64,000 nt of DNA from Haematobia irritans (Eukaryota > Arthropoda > Insecta > Diptera > Muscidae). This document shows positions 9,917-22,465 of this stretch, in pieces (position 1 is the first letter of the stretch; every line of letters starts with the position of its first letter). The notes under the pieces are model-generated. The model saw only the letters and a program-made list of their open reading frames with translations, searched no databases and was not told where the DNA came from. Made by a program: the position numbers and the translations under genes. Location of the stretch: the NCBI RefSeq assembly GCF_050003625.1, contig NC_134397.1:191725063-191789062 (forward strand), in the 5' to 3' direction.

Positions 9917-11132
9917 AAGGGTGATAGGTCAAAATTTGGTCAAGGGAAAACGCGTGTAAATCGGTGAAATCGTTTATTTAAAAAATCAAATTAAATTTCT
10001 TTTTCAAGTTCAATTAGTATAAAATTCAGGAAAAATATTCAGTTAGGCTTTCGCTTTTCCAAATCCAAATTGTCGGGCCTCACGCTTGACAACTGCCATC
10101 AGATTTTGTACAGCCACCTTGTCCACCTTCTTCGCCGCAGAAAGCCAGTTTGCCTTGAACTGCTGCTCGTCCTTAGCAGTTTTTTGGTCTTCTTTAGGTT
10201 CCGCTTGACAATAGCCCAGTATTTCTCAATTGGGCGGAGCTCTGGCGTGTTGGGAGGGTTCTTGTCCTTGGGAACCACCTGCACGTTGTTGGCGGCGTAC
10301 CATTCTATGGCCTTTTTACCGTAATGGAAAGATGCCAAATCAGGAAAGGCAGCAGACGTTTATTCAAACACTCTTTCACGTAAATTTCTTGGTTGACAGT
10401 CCCGGAAGCTATGAAAATGTTGCTTTTCAAGCCGCAGGTACAGATGGCTTGCCAAACCAGATATTTCTTTGCGAACTTTGACAGTTTTATGTGCTTGAAA
10501 ATATCTGCTACCTTTCCCCTTCTTTTTGCCGTATAAAACTCCTGTCCCGGAAGCTGCTTGTAGTCGGCTTTGATGTAGGTTTCGTCGTCCATTACCACGC
10601 AGTCAAACTTCGTCAGCATCGTCGTGTACAGCCTCCGGGATCGCGCTTTGGCCGTCGTATTTTGTTTATCATCGCGATTTGGAGTCACTACCTTCTTGTA
10701 GGTCGATAGTCCGGCTCGTTTTTTGGCTCGATGCACGGTTGTAGACGATACACCCAGCTTATTTGCGGCATCTCGGAGAGAGAGAGGTTAGGGTTTCGCT
10801 TGAAACTACCGGCAACTCTCTTTGTCGTCTCAGCGGCTTCCGGTTTTCCATTTCCCCCCGATCCAGACTTCCTGGCTGTCGACAAAAGTTCCCCAAATAC
10901 TTTAATTACATTTGCAACGGTTTATTTGGCAACTTTTAGCGATTTTGCCAGCTTTGCGTGCGAGTACCTCGGATTTTCGCGATTCGCGAGCAAAATTTTG
11001 ATACGCTGCTCTTCTTGCTTGGACGGCATTTTAACAACTGAAGAGTGAATTCCAAAATCAAAATTGGAGCAACATTCTACACACACACACGTTCAAAATG
11101 AGGGGTGTTCAGGTTTTTTAAATGCAAAATTG
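9917..11132 (-). mobile_element. Tc1/mariner DD37E element, copy 2 (one end lost)
   Basis: The left terminal repeat AAGGGTGATAGGTC follows TA at 9915-9916 and lacks two bases relative to the other copies. The right end breaks off at about 11132, near AATGCAAAATTG, so the other terminal repeat is missing and the copy cannot move. Confidence 0.85.
10043..11029 (-). pseudogene. DD37E transposase pseudogene, copy 2
   Basis: The start codon is at 11027-11029. It carries a +2 expansion of the CT run at about 10785, the same lesion as copy 4, which breaks the frame between the two helix-turn-helix parts. The first catalytic Asp segment (VVMDDETYIKADYK) is present. A deletion of about 36 bp near 10340 removes the WPDLASCHYG segment with the second Asp, and one more single-base loss occurs in the KKTKK region. 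Non-functional. Confidence 0.85.
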
Positions 11133-11670
11133 TACTTTCCTCCAATGTCATGCCCGTGTAAAATATTACTACTGATATATGTACAAGGAAGTTGTTACCA
11201 ATTTGGCGCAGGCATACTTGTACTCATATCTGGTAATAGGAGTTTTTGCTGGGATGGAACTAATGCCAATTTAATTCTATTTGAGTTCACATAAATTAAT
11301 AAAGATTTACTAAATAGTTCAGAATATTTTAAAATTTTTAAATTTTACCAATAATGCGCCCATCTTGAAGTTCGTTTGGTACTATAGACATTTTTGCAAT
11401 TTTAAATTCTTTCCCTAAAACTATGAACAAATGGAAAAAATAATTATGTCTAATAAATTTTCTTGTATTTGTCGAAAAATAGTTACTTATTAATATGAAA
11501 TCTGCGGGACATCTGCACTTCTAATAGAGTTTGGTTAAAATTTTCTAAAACTAACCAAAAATTTCCTTCCTTGTGAAGTTAAAGTTAAATCTATCTCTTC
11601 ACTGAAAAAACTCGGTTGCAAAGATTTAAATTGAATTTGAATTTATTCGTCTTTTTTCTTCATGTACTCT

Positions 11671-11988
11671 CCGTGGCGCAATGGTTAGCATACCCGCCTT
11701 GCATACACAAGGTCGTGGGTTCGATTTCTGCTTCGACCGAAATCCAAAAAGTTTTTCCCACCTCAGTAATGCGGGTGACATTTTGGAGTGTTTAAAAACT
11801 TGGTTTCACTGCAATGTGGAACAACGTTCGGACACGGCTATAAAAAGGAGGTCCCTTGTCATTGAGCTTGACATGGAATCGGCCAGCACTCAGTGATAAG
11901 AGAGAAGTTCATCACTGTGGTATCACAATGGACTGAATAGTCTAAGTGAGTCTGATATATCGGTCTGCCACCTAACCTAATCTAACCT
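11671..11988 (+). mobile_element. tRNA-derived SINE, copy S1
   Basis: The head resembles a tRNA, with A-box-like TGGCGCAATGGTTAGC and B-box GGTTCGATTTC. It is followed by the SINE body and an AACCTAATCTAACCT tail. Flanking direct repeats TCATGTACTCT (11660-11670) and TCATATACTCT (11989-11999) differ at one base and mark the target duplication. More diverged than S2 to S5. Confidence 0.8.
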
Positions 11989-12174
11989 TCATATACTCTC
12001 AAAGTTCAGGCTCGACTTTACATAGAAATTATTTTATGTTTTAGGTAAAAAGCGTCCGTAAAATAAATTGTTAAAAACATCTCATATGTTCGAAGGTTTT
12101 TTTTTTGTAATCAAAATACAAAAAGTTGATTTCATTATTTTAAAGATTTTTTTCTGAATTATTAAAGCCACGTT

Positions 12175-12529
12175 AGGTGAGGTTAGGTTAGGTTATATGG
12201 CAGCCAGATGTATCAGGCTCACTTAGACTATTCAGTCCATTGTGATACCACAGTGGTGAACTTCTCTCTTATCACTGAGTGCTGCCCGATTCCATGTTAA
12301 GCTCAATGACAAGGGACCTCCTTTTTATAGCCGAGTCCGAACGGCGTTCCACATTCCAGCGAAACCACTTAGAGAAGCTTTGAAACCCTCAGAAATGTCA
12401 CCAGCATTACTGAGGTGGGATAATCCACCGCTGAAAAACTTTTTGGTGTTCGGTCGTAGCAGGAATCGAACCCACGACCTTGTGTATGCAAGGCGGGCAT
12501 GCTAACCATTGCACCACGGTGGCTCCCTC
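12175..12529 (-). mobile_element. tRNA-derived SINE, copy S2
   Basis: A full-length copy in reverse: AACCT-repeat tail at the left, tRNA-like head with B-box GGTTCGATTCC at the right. A perfect 13-bp target duplication TTAAAGCCACGTT lies at 12162-12174 and 12530-12542. The host sequence is E7 copy c. Confidence 0.9.
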
Positions 12530-12736
12530 TTAAAGCCACGTTGACCTTTGTCAAACAAAATGTTCTTTCAATCACTTAACTTATAAAGACAAAACGACTT
12601 CATTGAAGATTTTATCGGCTTTTTAACAAAGAAAACAACATTACATCAGAGAAATGCGTCTTCTATGCTAATCAAAATTTGCATTCGTATTTTATGGACA
12701 CGAAATCGTTGGGCTCACGACTATATTTTTTCAGTG

Positions 12737-13060
12737 TAGAAGAGCATTTTGGAAAGTAATGACTTATGAAGAACTTCCAAAGTTTTTTTGCTGGAAAGTT
12801 ACGAAAATCATCGAATTCAAAAACCACGTCAGTAACATTGAAGAATTTTTTACCAGGTTTTTATGGAACCAAATGACTTCAGTTCAATAAAATTTCTGTT
12901 ATGTAAATATACAAATTTTGTAGTTCAATTTCCTAACATTTAAAGATAAAATGGTTTCATTGAAATATTGATCGGTTTTTGTTCTCGGAAAAAAGTTTTT
13001 GTTATTCGTATTTTAAGCACCAGAAATCTTTTTGTGATCAAGACAATAGTTTTTCCAGTG
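12737..13060 (+). repeat. diverged TIR-element remnants (E1/E7-like)
   Basis: GAACTTCCAAAGTTTTTTTGC at about 12770 resembles the E1 terminus, and TAGTTTTTCCAGTG near 13047-13058 resembles an E7 end. In between are E7-like pieces (TTTCATTGAAATATTGATCGG). Boundaries are uncertain. The following 13061-13760 is plain AT-rich intron in which I see nothing. Confidence 0.3.
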
Positions 13061-13761
13061 TATGAAATAAATTTGCAACTATGTCAAACAACGATTCATA
13101 AATTCTGCATTAATTTTTTAATATCGCCCTAATTGATATTGGCATCGAGTTGTTTCCATGTACAAACTAAATTTCATACACTCAGTTAACATTGAAAAAC
13201 GAATTAGCAGTATACGATTGCAAACTATTACAAGAATCATATCTCTATAATCAGTAATCGTTTGTATGCTAAATTATTGTGAAAACAATTTTTTATCCAC
13301 AAAATTCTATATGACTTAAAAATGTGCTGACGAATTGCATTTTTATCGTCGATTTGTCTCTATTGATAGTTATACCATATTATCATTCATTATATTTTAT
13401 ATCTTGTATCAGCGAAAATTATTACTTATCACAAAAATGTGGGGAATAATAGTAGTATTTCGTTTTGTATAGAAGCTAGTATATACATGTGTATTTTTGT
13501 ATAAAAATATTGTTTTATCTGTGGATTTGAAACTCGTATATATAAATTTAAGAAGAATCACAAGAAGATTGGGTTCTGTTTAAAAAAATTTTTTTTTTGT
13601 GAAAAAATTGTTCCACGTTGAAAAATAACATTTTGCTCTTGAAACATGTTTGAGCTGATCTATTCCTTTTCTCGGTGTGAAAGCATATTAAATACATATA
13701 TAAGCTAATTCAGTTCATTGTTCATGAACTTATATAAACCAATATTCGTACGGTAATTCGA

Positions 13762-14202
13762 GACCGGATCGGATGAAATTTGCAAATGCAGGGAGGCTAG
13801 AAAATCAAATCTAGGGATTAGTTTATATGGTGTCTTCATATAGTTATGAACCGATATGGACCAGTTTTTGCACTGTTGTTAGAGGTATTATATTAACTCC
13901 ATATACCAAATTTCAACCGGATCGGAAGAAATTTGTACATGCAAGAAGTTACGAAAATCAAATCTGGTATCGGTTTTTGGTATCGGGACCTATATATAAT
14001 TATGGGCCGGTATGAACCAATTTTTTCAAGTGGGTTAGATGCCACATATTGACATCAAGTATCAAATTTCAACCGGATTGGGTGAAATTTGCTGCTTCAA
14101 GAGGCTCCGCAAACCAAATCTGGTGACGAATTATTGAATGGTATTCCCCAATCTTGGGAATACCATCTGATCTATATCAATAACTACTACTTCCCAGCAA
14201 AA
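13762..14202 (+). repeat. E3-family fragment (copy b)
   Basis: Three degenerate units containing GGATCGGATGAAATTTGC and TATATAATTATGGGCCGG in plus orientation. It is cut at about 14203, where an E1 terminus begins. Confidence 0.55.
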
Positions 14203-14365
14203 AAAGCGTCACCAAACCAGTAGTGAAAATGTTCTTTTTGGACCCGAAAGTGGTGCAAAATTGGTGCAGTGGCGATGAATTTAACATGGGCTTGCCATAG
14301 GACGGATTTTTACCATTTTAACAGGCGTTGCAATGAATTTGCATCACTTCTTAAAGTTTTATTTA
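14203..14365 (+). repeat. E1-family fragment (copy d, left end only)
   Basis: It starts CCCAGCAAAAAAAGCGTC and continues with ACATGGGCTTGCCATAGGAC, like the start of E1 copies a and b, then loses similarity before the E3 tail at 14376. Confidence 0.5.
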
Positions 14366-14526
14366 TTATAACTTCCACCATAGGATGGGGGTTATAATAA
14401 CTTTGTCATTCCGTTTGTAACACATCGAAATATTGCTCTAAGACCCCATAAAGTATATATATTCTGGGTCGTGGTGAAATTCTGAGTCGATCTAAGCATG
14501 TCCATCCGTCTGTTGAAATCACGCTA

Positions 14527-15817
14527 AAGGGTGATACGGTCAAAATTTGGTCAATATAAACTTGACGTATTTGTTTCAATTTTGCATTTAAAAAACCTGA
14601 ACCTGAAGGTGTGTGTGTGTGTAGAATGTTGCTCCTATTTTGATTTTGGAATTCGCTCTTCAGTTGTTAAAATGCCGTCCAAGCAAGAAGAGCAGCGTAT
14701 CAAAACTTTGCTCGCGCATCGCGAAAATCCGAGCTACTCGCACACAAAGCTGGCAAAATCGCTAAAAGTTGCCAAATCAACCGTTACAAATGTAATTAAA
14801 GTGTTTGGGGAACGTTTGTCGACAGCCAGGAAGTCTGGATCGGGGGGAAATCGAAAACCGGAAGCCGCTGAGACGACAAAGAGAGTTGCCGGTAGTTTCA
14901 AGCGAAACCCTAACCTCTCTCTCCGAGATGCCGCAAATAAGCTGGGTGTATCGCCTACAACCGTACATCGAGCCAAAAAACGAGCAGGACTATCGACTTA
15001 CAAGAAGGTAGTGACTCCAAATCGCGATGATAAACAAAATACGACGGCCAAAGCGCGATCCCGGAGGCTGTACACGACGATGCCGACGAAGTTTGACTGC
15101 GTGGTAATGGACGACGAAACCTACGTCAAAGCCGACTACAAGCAGCTTCCGGGACAGGAGTTTTATACGGCAAAAGGAAGGGAAAAGGTAGCAGATATTT
15201 TCAAGCACATAAAACTGTCAAAGTTCGCAAAGAAATATCTGGTTTGGCAAGCCATCTGTACCTGTGGCTTGAAAAGCAGCATTTTCATAGCTTCCGGGAC
15301 TGTCAACCAAGAAATTTACGTGAAAGAGTGTTTGAATAAACGTCTGCTGCCTTTCCTGAAGAAACACGGTTGTTCCGTACTGTTTTGGCCGGATTTAGCA
15401 TCTTGCCATTACGGTAAAAAGGCCATGGAGTGGTACGCCGCCAACAACGTGCAGGTGGTTCCCAAGGACAAGAACCCTCCCAACACGCCAGAGCTCCGCC
15501 CAATTGAGAAATACTGGGTTATTGTCAAGCGGAACCTAAAGAAGACCAAAAAACTGCTAAGGACGAGCAGCAGCTCAAGGCAAACTGGCTTTCTGCGGAG
15601 AAGAAGGTGGACAAGGAGGCTGTACAAAATCTGATGGCAGGTGTCAAGCGTGAGGCCCGGCAATTCGGATTTGGAAAAGCGAAAGCCTAACTGAATATTT
15701 TTCCTGAATTTTATACTAATTGAACTTGAAAAAGAAATTTAATTTGATTTTTTAAATAAACGATTTCACCGATTTACACGCGTTTTCCCTTGACCAAATT
15801 TTGACCGTATCACCCTT
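14527..15817 (+). mobile_element. Tc1/mariner DD37E element, copy 3 (complete ends)
   Basis: 1291 bp, with 28-bp terminal repeats AAGGGTGATACGGTCAAAAT... at both ends and TA target duplications at 14525-14526 and 15818-15819. It is inserted in an E3 repeat. The best-preserved copy in the window. Confidence 0.92.
14672..15690 (+). pseudogene. DD37E transposase, copy 3, single C-terminal frameshift
   Basis: The ATG at 14672 opens MPSKQEEQRIKTLLAHRENP. The N-terminal helix-turn-helix pair, VVMDDETYVKADYK (first Asp), FWPDLASCHYG (second Asp) and TPELRPIEKYW (Glu) are all in one frame; 37 residues separate the second Asp from the Glu. A one-base loss in the AAGACCAAAAAACTGC run near 15550 shifts the frame, so the last 50 or so residues are replaced by KLLRTSSSS... 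and translation ends at 15632-15634. The conserved frame would stop at 15688-15690. The catalytic core is intact, so partial function cannot be excluded. Confidence 0.88.
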
Positions 15818-16332
15818 TAACTTAGGAACGAAACAAGCTATCGACTTGTAATTTGGTATAAGTAGTTGTTATTGATGTAGGTCGGATGGTATTGCAAATG
15901 GACCATAACGACTTTCACGTATAGCCCCCATATGAACTAACCCCCAGATTTGGCTTGCAGAGCCTCTTAGAGAAGCAAATTTCATCCTATCCGGTTGAAA
16001 TTTGGTACGCGGTACAAGTATATAGTCTCTAATAACTATGCAAAAATTGGTCCATATCGGTCAATAATTATATATAGCCCCCATATTAACCGATCCCCAC
16101 ATATGAACTTCGGAGCCTCTTGGAGGAGCAACATTCATCCGATCCGGTTGAAACTTGGTACGTGGTGTTAGTATATAGTTTCTAACAACCATTCAAAAAT
16201 TGGTCTATATTGGTTCATAAATATATATAGCCCCCATATAAACCGACCCCCAGATTTGACCATCGTAACCTCTAGGAGGAGCGAAATTTATCCGATCCGG
16301 TTAAAATTTGGTATGTGATTATATTTCATGTT

Positions 16333-16650
16333 AGCCTGATACCGAAACAGGTAATTAACGTCCAAATGCATTATATCTAATTTTACAATTATTAATCGAG
16401 CTTTATGGACAGATTTAGATTAAGGAACATGATTAATAGAGTCATTGAAAAGAAAAAGCCAGATACAAATTTATACACGCCTGGACTGTACATGTTTCGA
16501 TTCGGGCGAATGAATCTTTCCACAGCCTTTAAGATAGATCTGGCTGGGAGAGATAAGTCAATTTTGGGCTCTTTATGCTAACTCCTTATGGAGAAAACAT
16601 TTGGGAATTTTCCTCTTACATGTGATATTTCCTCTTATGTGATATTATTA
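16333..16650. repeat. unclassified 318-bp insertion in the E3 repeat
   Basis: It interrupts an E3 unit between GGTATGTGATTATA and TATGGTCCCTAAC. It contains no ORF and no hairpin I can name. The imperfect TGTGATTATA/TGTGATATTAT flanks could be a target duplication. Confidence 0.3.
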
Positions 16651-19521
16651 TATGGTCCCTAACAACCATGCACCAATTTATCCATATCGGTCAATAATTA
16701 TATATTGCCCTCATATAAACCGATCCCTACACGCAGAAAAATAATTCTTTCCTCCCAAACGAAATTTTAGACAAACAAAGTTCGTTTCTCATTTGCTTTT
16801 CGCTGTAAGGAAGTGTATTTGGAAGAAAAGTATATACTTTTTGTGATAAACGTAATAAACGTTCCAGGATGTAAAAACAATTTCATAAAGACTAACTCAA
16901 AAAAAAACATTGTTTTCTTGCTAATTACATTTTCCCTCACATCTTTCTCACATCCACGAGGTTTTTTAGTTCTTAACACCTTTTCCTGTAATACCACACA
17001 GAAAAAAAGGTGTCTTGTTAATTTTAGGACCAGTTTAACTTCCACATAGTTCAAAAAATTTACTGTAATATAGTTCATTTTTCGTAACCACTGCGAAAAT
17101 TAACTTAGCTAAAGGAAAACTTATAAAACTTCAGTAAATGTTTTTTAGTTCACTAACTACGAAATGGGACGGATTTTTCCTTAAATAAATTTCCAATACA
17201 ATAGTTAATGCATCGTTGATTGTATTATAAAAAGACATAGGCAATATAAAAATCTTACTACGAAATGTGGACAATTTACTAAGAAAAATTTTTGTATGGA
17301 AAAAAATTTTTGTAGTAAAAATTAACTTAACCACAGTACCGATTCGTATGGCGGCTTCCTACAGCTTATTTCGGTTTTTACTATAAGTTGGAGTATATTT
17401 CCTCACATTGAACATTTTAGATAAAGTAGAATAAAAAGTAGTTAATTTAATCCTTGACGGGTGTATATAATTTTTTATGGATTCCTCGTAAATTTTGAAT
17501 ATATTTTACCTTATCCTATAGATAGAATACCAACTAATCAATAAACGTGATACTGGAAATTGAAGTGAGAAGAAATTATGAAATTATTGCATCATCTTTT
17601 TTTTGTTTGTGTTTGTTATTGCGATGATGTTATGGAATGTGTGTTGTTGGTATCTTTTGTGGCGATAGTTGTTTTGTTGCAATAGCGAGATCAGAAAGGG
17701 ATCATGTGTGTGTGTGTGTGGAGTTGTTTTTCTTTACATATGTGTCCTTTATGACTATTTGTGTCTTTGAGTTTTATTGGTGCATTCAGTTCTGTTGATG
17801 CATTTATGAAGCGCACACGTGGTGCGCTTGCGTGCGGTATTTGTGTTTATTAATAAAAATACATTTATTTCGTAACATTTTAGAAACTGATAAGTGAATG
17901 GTGTGATGTTAGAGAAAACAAAAACACTTTATATTGATAAAAAAAACAAATAACTCTAAAATAAATCACATATTAAGAAACTGTATATTTCTATTAATAA
18001 TTTAAAATTAGTGCGGTTTTAAATTGGTTTACATAAAAATATTCATAATGAGTGGTAATAAAATGATCTATATTTACTCTACATCTGGATCACAGTACAA
18101 TTTTTTGAGTCTATATTTTTATGTTATAGCGAGTCCTTAAGGTGTGTACTAAGTTCGAGTTTAGGTGCTAAAATCAGAAATAAATCAGTAAGAAAAGTAT
18201 AAAATTATACGCCTTCGATGCAAATTTAAATATAACTTGATGGAGAATAGCTCGAAACAAGTTTTTTATAAAGTTTATATTCTTTAAATGGATTACACGA
18301 TTAAGAACAGAAAATCGTTTTTAAGCTTATGTAGAACGCTGTTTTTTAATTTAATATGATGAATTGTTTTCAAGTTATTCCAATATATATAGCGGAAGTC
18401 CCTTAATTTTGAACATAACCGTATATCTCAAAAAGTCGAGCTCTTAAAAAAACAAGTGTAAATTTGGATTCAGCAACCTCAAATTACTAAAAATTTGATA
18501 TAAATTTTAAATGAACACAAAAACGGTTCAATTTTGTTCCCATGTATTTCTAAAGAAAACTAATCATGAAAAATTGGGATTTTAGCCACTAAACTCGAAC
18601 TTAATATCCACCATAAATACTAAATGCTATATTGACAAGTGGAAATTATATCTAATTTAATAATATTTTTATTTCATTTATATTCTGAGAAGGATTTCAA
18701 AAATGCCCATTTGTGCATGGATATGATTCCACTAATGTAGTAATTGGATGATTTTTTCCAATGTGGTAAGTTTTTCGTCCATTTGTAATAAAGCCAAAAT
18801 TTCTATTTATTAAAAATAATTTTCATTTGCAGGATGACAGCAAATCTAATGGTATTTTTTGGAATCTTCTTACTGTTTAATGCTAACTAAGCTGATATCC
18901 CTATTAGCTCTAAGAAAATTCTCTTGTAAGTTAAAGATCAAAATACCATAGAATTTGATAATATTTTTATATTTTATATGCCTTTTTAACTTCAGAGGCT
19001 TATGACGCAAATCCACACAACAAAAACTAGCGAAATCGGTGAAATTGGACAAAAATGAAATGAAAATAGCAACTTATGGCATATATCTTTCATATGGATA
19101 AAAAATGGAAATTGATATTAATTAGTTTCATTCTACTAACATAGAATACTACTCTTTTGAAGAAGCAATTACTAACTACCGAAAAGTAACAGCATACAGC
19201 GTACGAATAAAAACATTTCTTTTATTGTATATCATAAGCCATAGTTTTATGTAATATAATAATAATTTTTTGAAATAAAATACTGGTAGTTATGAAAAAT
19301 TGTCTTATATTGTACGAAAAATTTCTTAGTTGTATACAGGCTTGTTATACCTTTAATTCCTCAATTTATTTACTTCTTTGAAAATTATACTGATAAACAG
19401 TTTATTTGAAACCAATTTCTAAATATAGGATTCCCAAAAACTTGTTCATTTTTCCGGATAGCAGGAATATTTTGAATGAGTGTAAGTACATTCTTCCCAC
19501 AGCGTAGTAAGAATGAACTAA

Positions 19522-20177
19522 CACTGAAAAAATTATTGTCGTGAGGTCAAAGATTACATGTCTTTAAAATACGAATACAAATTTTGCTTAGCATAGAAGA
19601 CGCATTTCTCTAAAATAGAGTTATTTTCCTTGTCCAAAAGTCGATAAACTTTTCAATGAAGTCGTATTGTCCTTATAATTAAGTGATTTGACTTAAAAAT
19701 GTGTATCTTAACATGAAAGAAAAAATTTATAGGCTAAGGTCAACTTGACTTTAATAATTCAGAAAATTTCTTTAAATTTAATGAAATTGTCTTTAAATTT
19801 GTTGTCTTTTTGCATCTTGACTACAAAGAAAAAAATTGTTCAAATATATGACATGTTTTTCAAAACTTTATTTTAAAGAAGTTTTTTACTTCAAACATAG
19901 CATAATTTCTACTGGAAGTCGAGTCCTAATTTGGAAAATAAAGTTGCCGTTAACTCGTTTCTAAAGGACTTTGATAGCATATGAAGAAAAAAAGCTGAGA
20001 AAGCGAAAAATTAAAATTTGCTTCCTAGAAGCAAGTACACAAAACCTAAATTTTAAAGAGAATTGTGTCTTAGAAGTATCCTTACTTGTATTCTCCGCTT
20101 CTTTGGCTCGGAATCAATACCAAATTTTTTAAAGTAAAGACAAAATCTTTGGAAATGAGTATGCTTTTTTTTCAGTG
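19522..20177 (+). mobile_element. E7 element, copy a (complete, 656 bp)
   Basis: Inverted ends CACTGAAAAAATTATTG and TGCTTTTTTTTCAGTG. Long subterminal similarity to 11600-12736, 22466-23930 and 54535-55188. No ORF. The CACTG ends resemble several DNA-transposon superfamilies; the target duplication is not clear here. Confidence 0.65.
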
Positions 20178-20372
20178 AAAATACGATGCAATACATAAAC
20201 TTATTTATAAGAAAATCATGAACTTATCTAGATGAAAAAAATCTTTGGCGCCAAATCATGGTCATTCTTACTATGGGTTAGTTCATTTTTCGTAAACAAT
20301 AGTAAACTTTTTTTTCGGTGCAACAATGTAGAAGAAAGTATACGATTTTATAAGTTTTAAAATTTTTTTTTA

Positions 20373-20450
20373 CCTTTCGCCTGGACGGAGAATCCAACCG
20401 CGGACCATACACTTTGTAAGCCTACACACTAACCACTGAGCTATGTACCT
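20373..20450 (-). repeat. tRNA-like block (SINE-related), reverse
   Basis: On the minus strand it reads ACATAGCTCAGTGGTTAGTG (A-box-like) and CGGTTGGATTCTCC (B-box-like) about 40 nt later. The spacing fits a tRNA-type Pol III promoter. The arms do not pair well enough for a real tRNA. Confidence 0.4.
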
Positions 20451-20565
20451 GTTATGGTCATCAATAGATAATTATCCATATAAGTTATATTTATATAGCA
20501 TAGCTTGCGGCGCCCACGAACCGAATAAACAAAGTTTATTTAACAGAAACAAACATTTAGTTTGG

Positions 20566-20660
20566 CACCGTGGAGCAGTGGTTGCTACGTCCGACTTGCA
20601 TGTCAAGGGTCGTGGGTTCGATCCCTGCTTCGACCAAAGTTTGTTTTGTTTTTTTTTTTT
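20566..20660 (+). repeat. tRNA-like SINE head with T-rich end
   Basis: CACCGTGGAGCAGTGGTTGC (A-box region) and GGGTTCGATCCCTGC (B-box) are followed by a T12 run at 20648-20659, a Pol III-type terminator. It differs from the S1-S5 family in sequence, and no SINE body follows, so it is a second tRNA-derived family or a solo head. Confidence 0.5.
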
Positions 20661-21584
20661 ACATATATTCCAGATATGTTCGGAAGATTCCGAAAAAATG
20701 TTCAACATTACATTGTACTATATTAAATTGTGAACTGTAAAATGTGTCTTATTAAAGACCTAAAGTCAGAAAAGAACAGTGTCTGATATAAACGAAATGA
20801 ACGAATGAACGAAATGAATGAATGTTGTTTCGAAAATAACTCTTTTTATTGAAAAAATAAAAATTTGGTAACAAACGAATTTTTTTGCAAGCAATTCAAA
20901 AAACTCTAACAAAAGAAAAACGTTTTCGGTACACGTTTTCCAAACGTTTTTTTCTTTGCGTGTAAGTTTTACCTCCAGAGCCTCTTGGAGGAGCAAATTT
21001 CATCCAATCTGGTTGAAATTTGGTACGTTGTTGGTCCATATCTGTTCATAATTATATATAGCTCCCATATAAACCGATCCCCAGATTTGACCTTCGTAGC
21101 CTCTAGGAGGAGAAAAATTTATTCGATCCGGTTTAAATTGCGTACATTGTGCTAGTTAACAACCATGCCAAACGAGGTCCATATCGGTCTATAGTTATAT
21201 ATAGCCCTCAGATAAATCGATCCCCAATCACACAAAAATTGGTCCCTATCGGTTAATAATTGTATATAGCCCCCATATAAGCGACCCCCATATTTCAATT
21301 CTGGGTCTCTAATTACCGCGCAAAAGTCCATATCGGTGCGTAATTATTTGTAGACTCACCTGTATATACCTTTTTTGTCTAATATATACCACGTATGGGA
21401 TAACTTATGTTACAATTTAGAAGACGATGTTAAGAAGTTTTAAGATACCTTGCCATCGGTAAGTATTACCACAACCCAAGTAATTCGATTGTGGATGACA
21501 GTCTTTCATAGAAGTTTCTACGCAATCCATGATGGAGGGTGCATAAGATTCGGCCTGGCCGAACTTACGGCCGTATATACTTGT

Positions 21585-22465
21585 TCATTTATTAATTACC
21601 TTGTACCTAGATGCTAATGCATACAACATTCAACTGTGAATGTCTCACAAAAAAAAAAAAAAACGAGGGTATCACAGTGCGTAACTGCTATAGCATAACA
21701 TATACTCGTACAATCTTCGGAAATGAAATGTTACATGAACATGAGCGACAACGTCATCGTATAAAAATATTACAAGTAAATTTACAAGATTGCAGAAAAA
21801 GAGAGCTTTAAAAGAAAAAAAAGAAAAACTGAGCAACGCTGAACAGAGTACACAATCATTCACTTACACTCGTACAGGCATGATGATGGAAACAATGAAT
21901 GAATGCTTGAACATGAGTAGCGGATATCCGCTTTGGCGTTGTTTAACATTGATGTTGTTAATGTTGGCACCATGTTCACATGTAATCCTGGAGACGTTCA
22001 AAACATGAAAATCCATAAATTTGTGTATGTGTGTATGTGTGTTAAAATGCAATAGTGTATGTGATGTGGTATGCTCACATAGAAGTGCGTGCTTGGGATA
22101 TGCAACAAATATTGCACATTGGGTTTAAAGGCTCAAATATAGAAAATAACGTAATCGGTCAAGTCAACAAAGAGTGACCGGTCCAAAAAGGACATATCCT
22201 CTCTGGCTGGCCGCATTATACTACCGTTTCATTTATTTCCGCAAACGGCTAATGCCAAATTTTTGAGCCAGCTCAGACTGGTTTTATCGCTTGTGGAAGG
22301 GTCTATCCATGGTTTCTAGAGTAATGGAAAATATGAAGATTGGTTCGTGATTGTACTATTATAAAATCTCTCAGCACAAGAATATTTGGCTGAGTTTCAA
22401 AGAGGTCACATATGGGCTTTCGACGAGGCTCGTCTAGGTTCTTCGATAAAAACTGCCACGGAAGA
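21585..22465 (+). other. intron without clear features
   Basis: Mostly unique AT-rich sequence. A short stretch at 22385-22450 can be read as AEFQRGHIWAFDEARLGSS, which resembles the N-terminus of Tc1-like transposases, but it is too short to call. Confidence 0.3.

Larger units (their letters stand above)
11600..12736 (-). mobile_element. E7 element, copy c, carrying two SINE insertions
   Basis: Termini CACTGAAAAAAC at 11600 and TTTTTTCAGTG ending at 12736 are inverted. The internal sequence (TCGACTTTACATAGAAATTA, GAGAAATGCGTCTTCTATGC) matches the 656-bp E7 copy at 19522 in reverse. SINEs at 11671-11988 and 12175-12529 account for the extra length. No coding sequence. Confidence 0.6.
16730..20962. 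mobile_element. possible 4.2-kb TIR-bounded insertion
   Basis: CACGCAGAAAAA starts at 16730 and TTTTTTCTTTGCGTG ends at 20962. Each is flanked by TA (16728-16729, 20963-20964), and the E3 repeat resumes at the point where it stopped. Inside is AT-rich sequence without a transposase, a TG-rich microsatellite near 17705, an E7 element (19522-20177) and two tRNA-like blocks. It could also be several smaller MITEs plus intron. Confidence 0.35.
14376..21584 (-). repeat. E3-family element (copy c), split by two insertions
   Basis: The terminal hairpin (CCACCATAGGATGGGGG) lies at 14376-14405 and the head hairpin CGGCCTGGCCGAAC...GTATATACTTGT at 21550-21584. The left part is interrupted by DD37E copy 3 (14527-15817) and an unclassified 318-bp piece (16333-16650). 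At 16729 the unit stops after CGATCCCTA and resumes at 20963 at about the same phase with CCTCCAGAGCCTCTTGGAGG, so the 4.2 kb between appear to be inserted. Two separate E3 copies remain an alternative. Confidence 0.5.

Noticed and set aside
14672..15634. Fully functional DD37E transposase in copy 3
   Set aside because: The catalytic core is open, but a 1-nt loss replaces the C-terminal 50 or so residues, so I list it as a pseudogene.
22380..22450. Tc1-like transposase N-terminus
   Set aside because: Only about 20 residues with weak resemblance and no flanking support.
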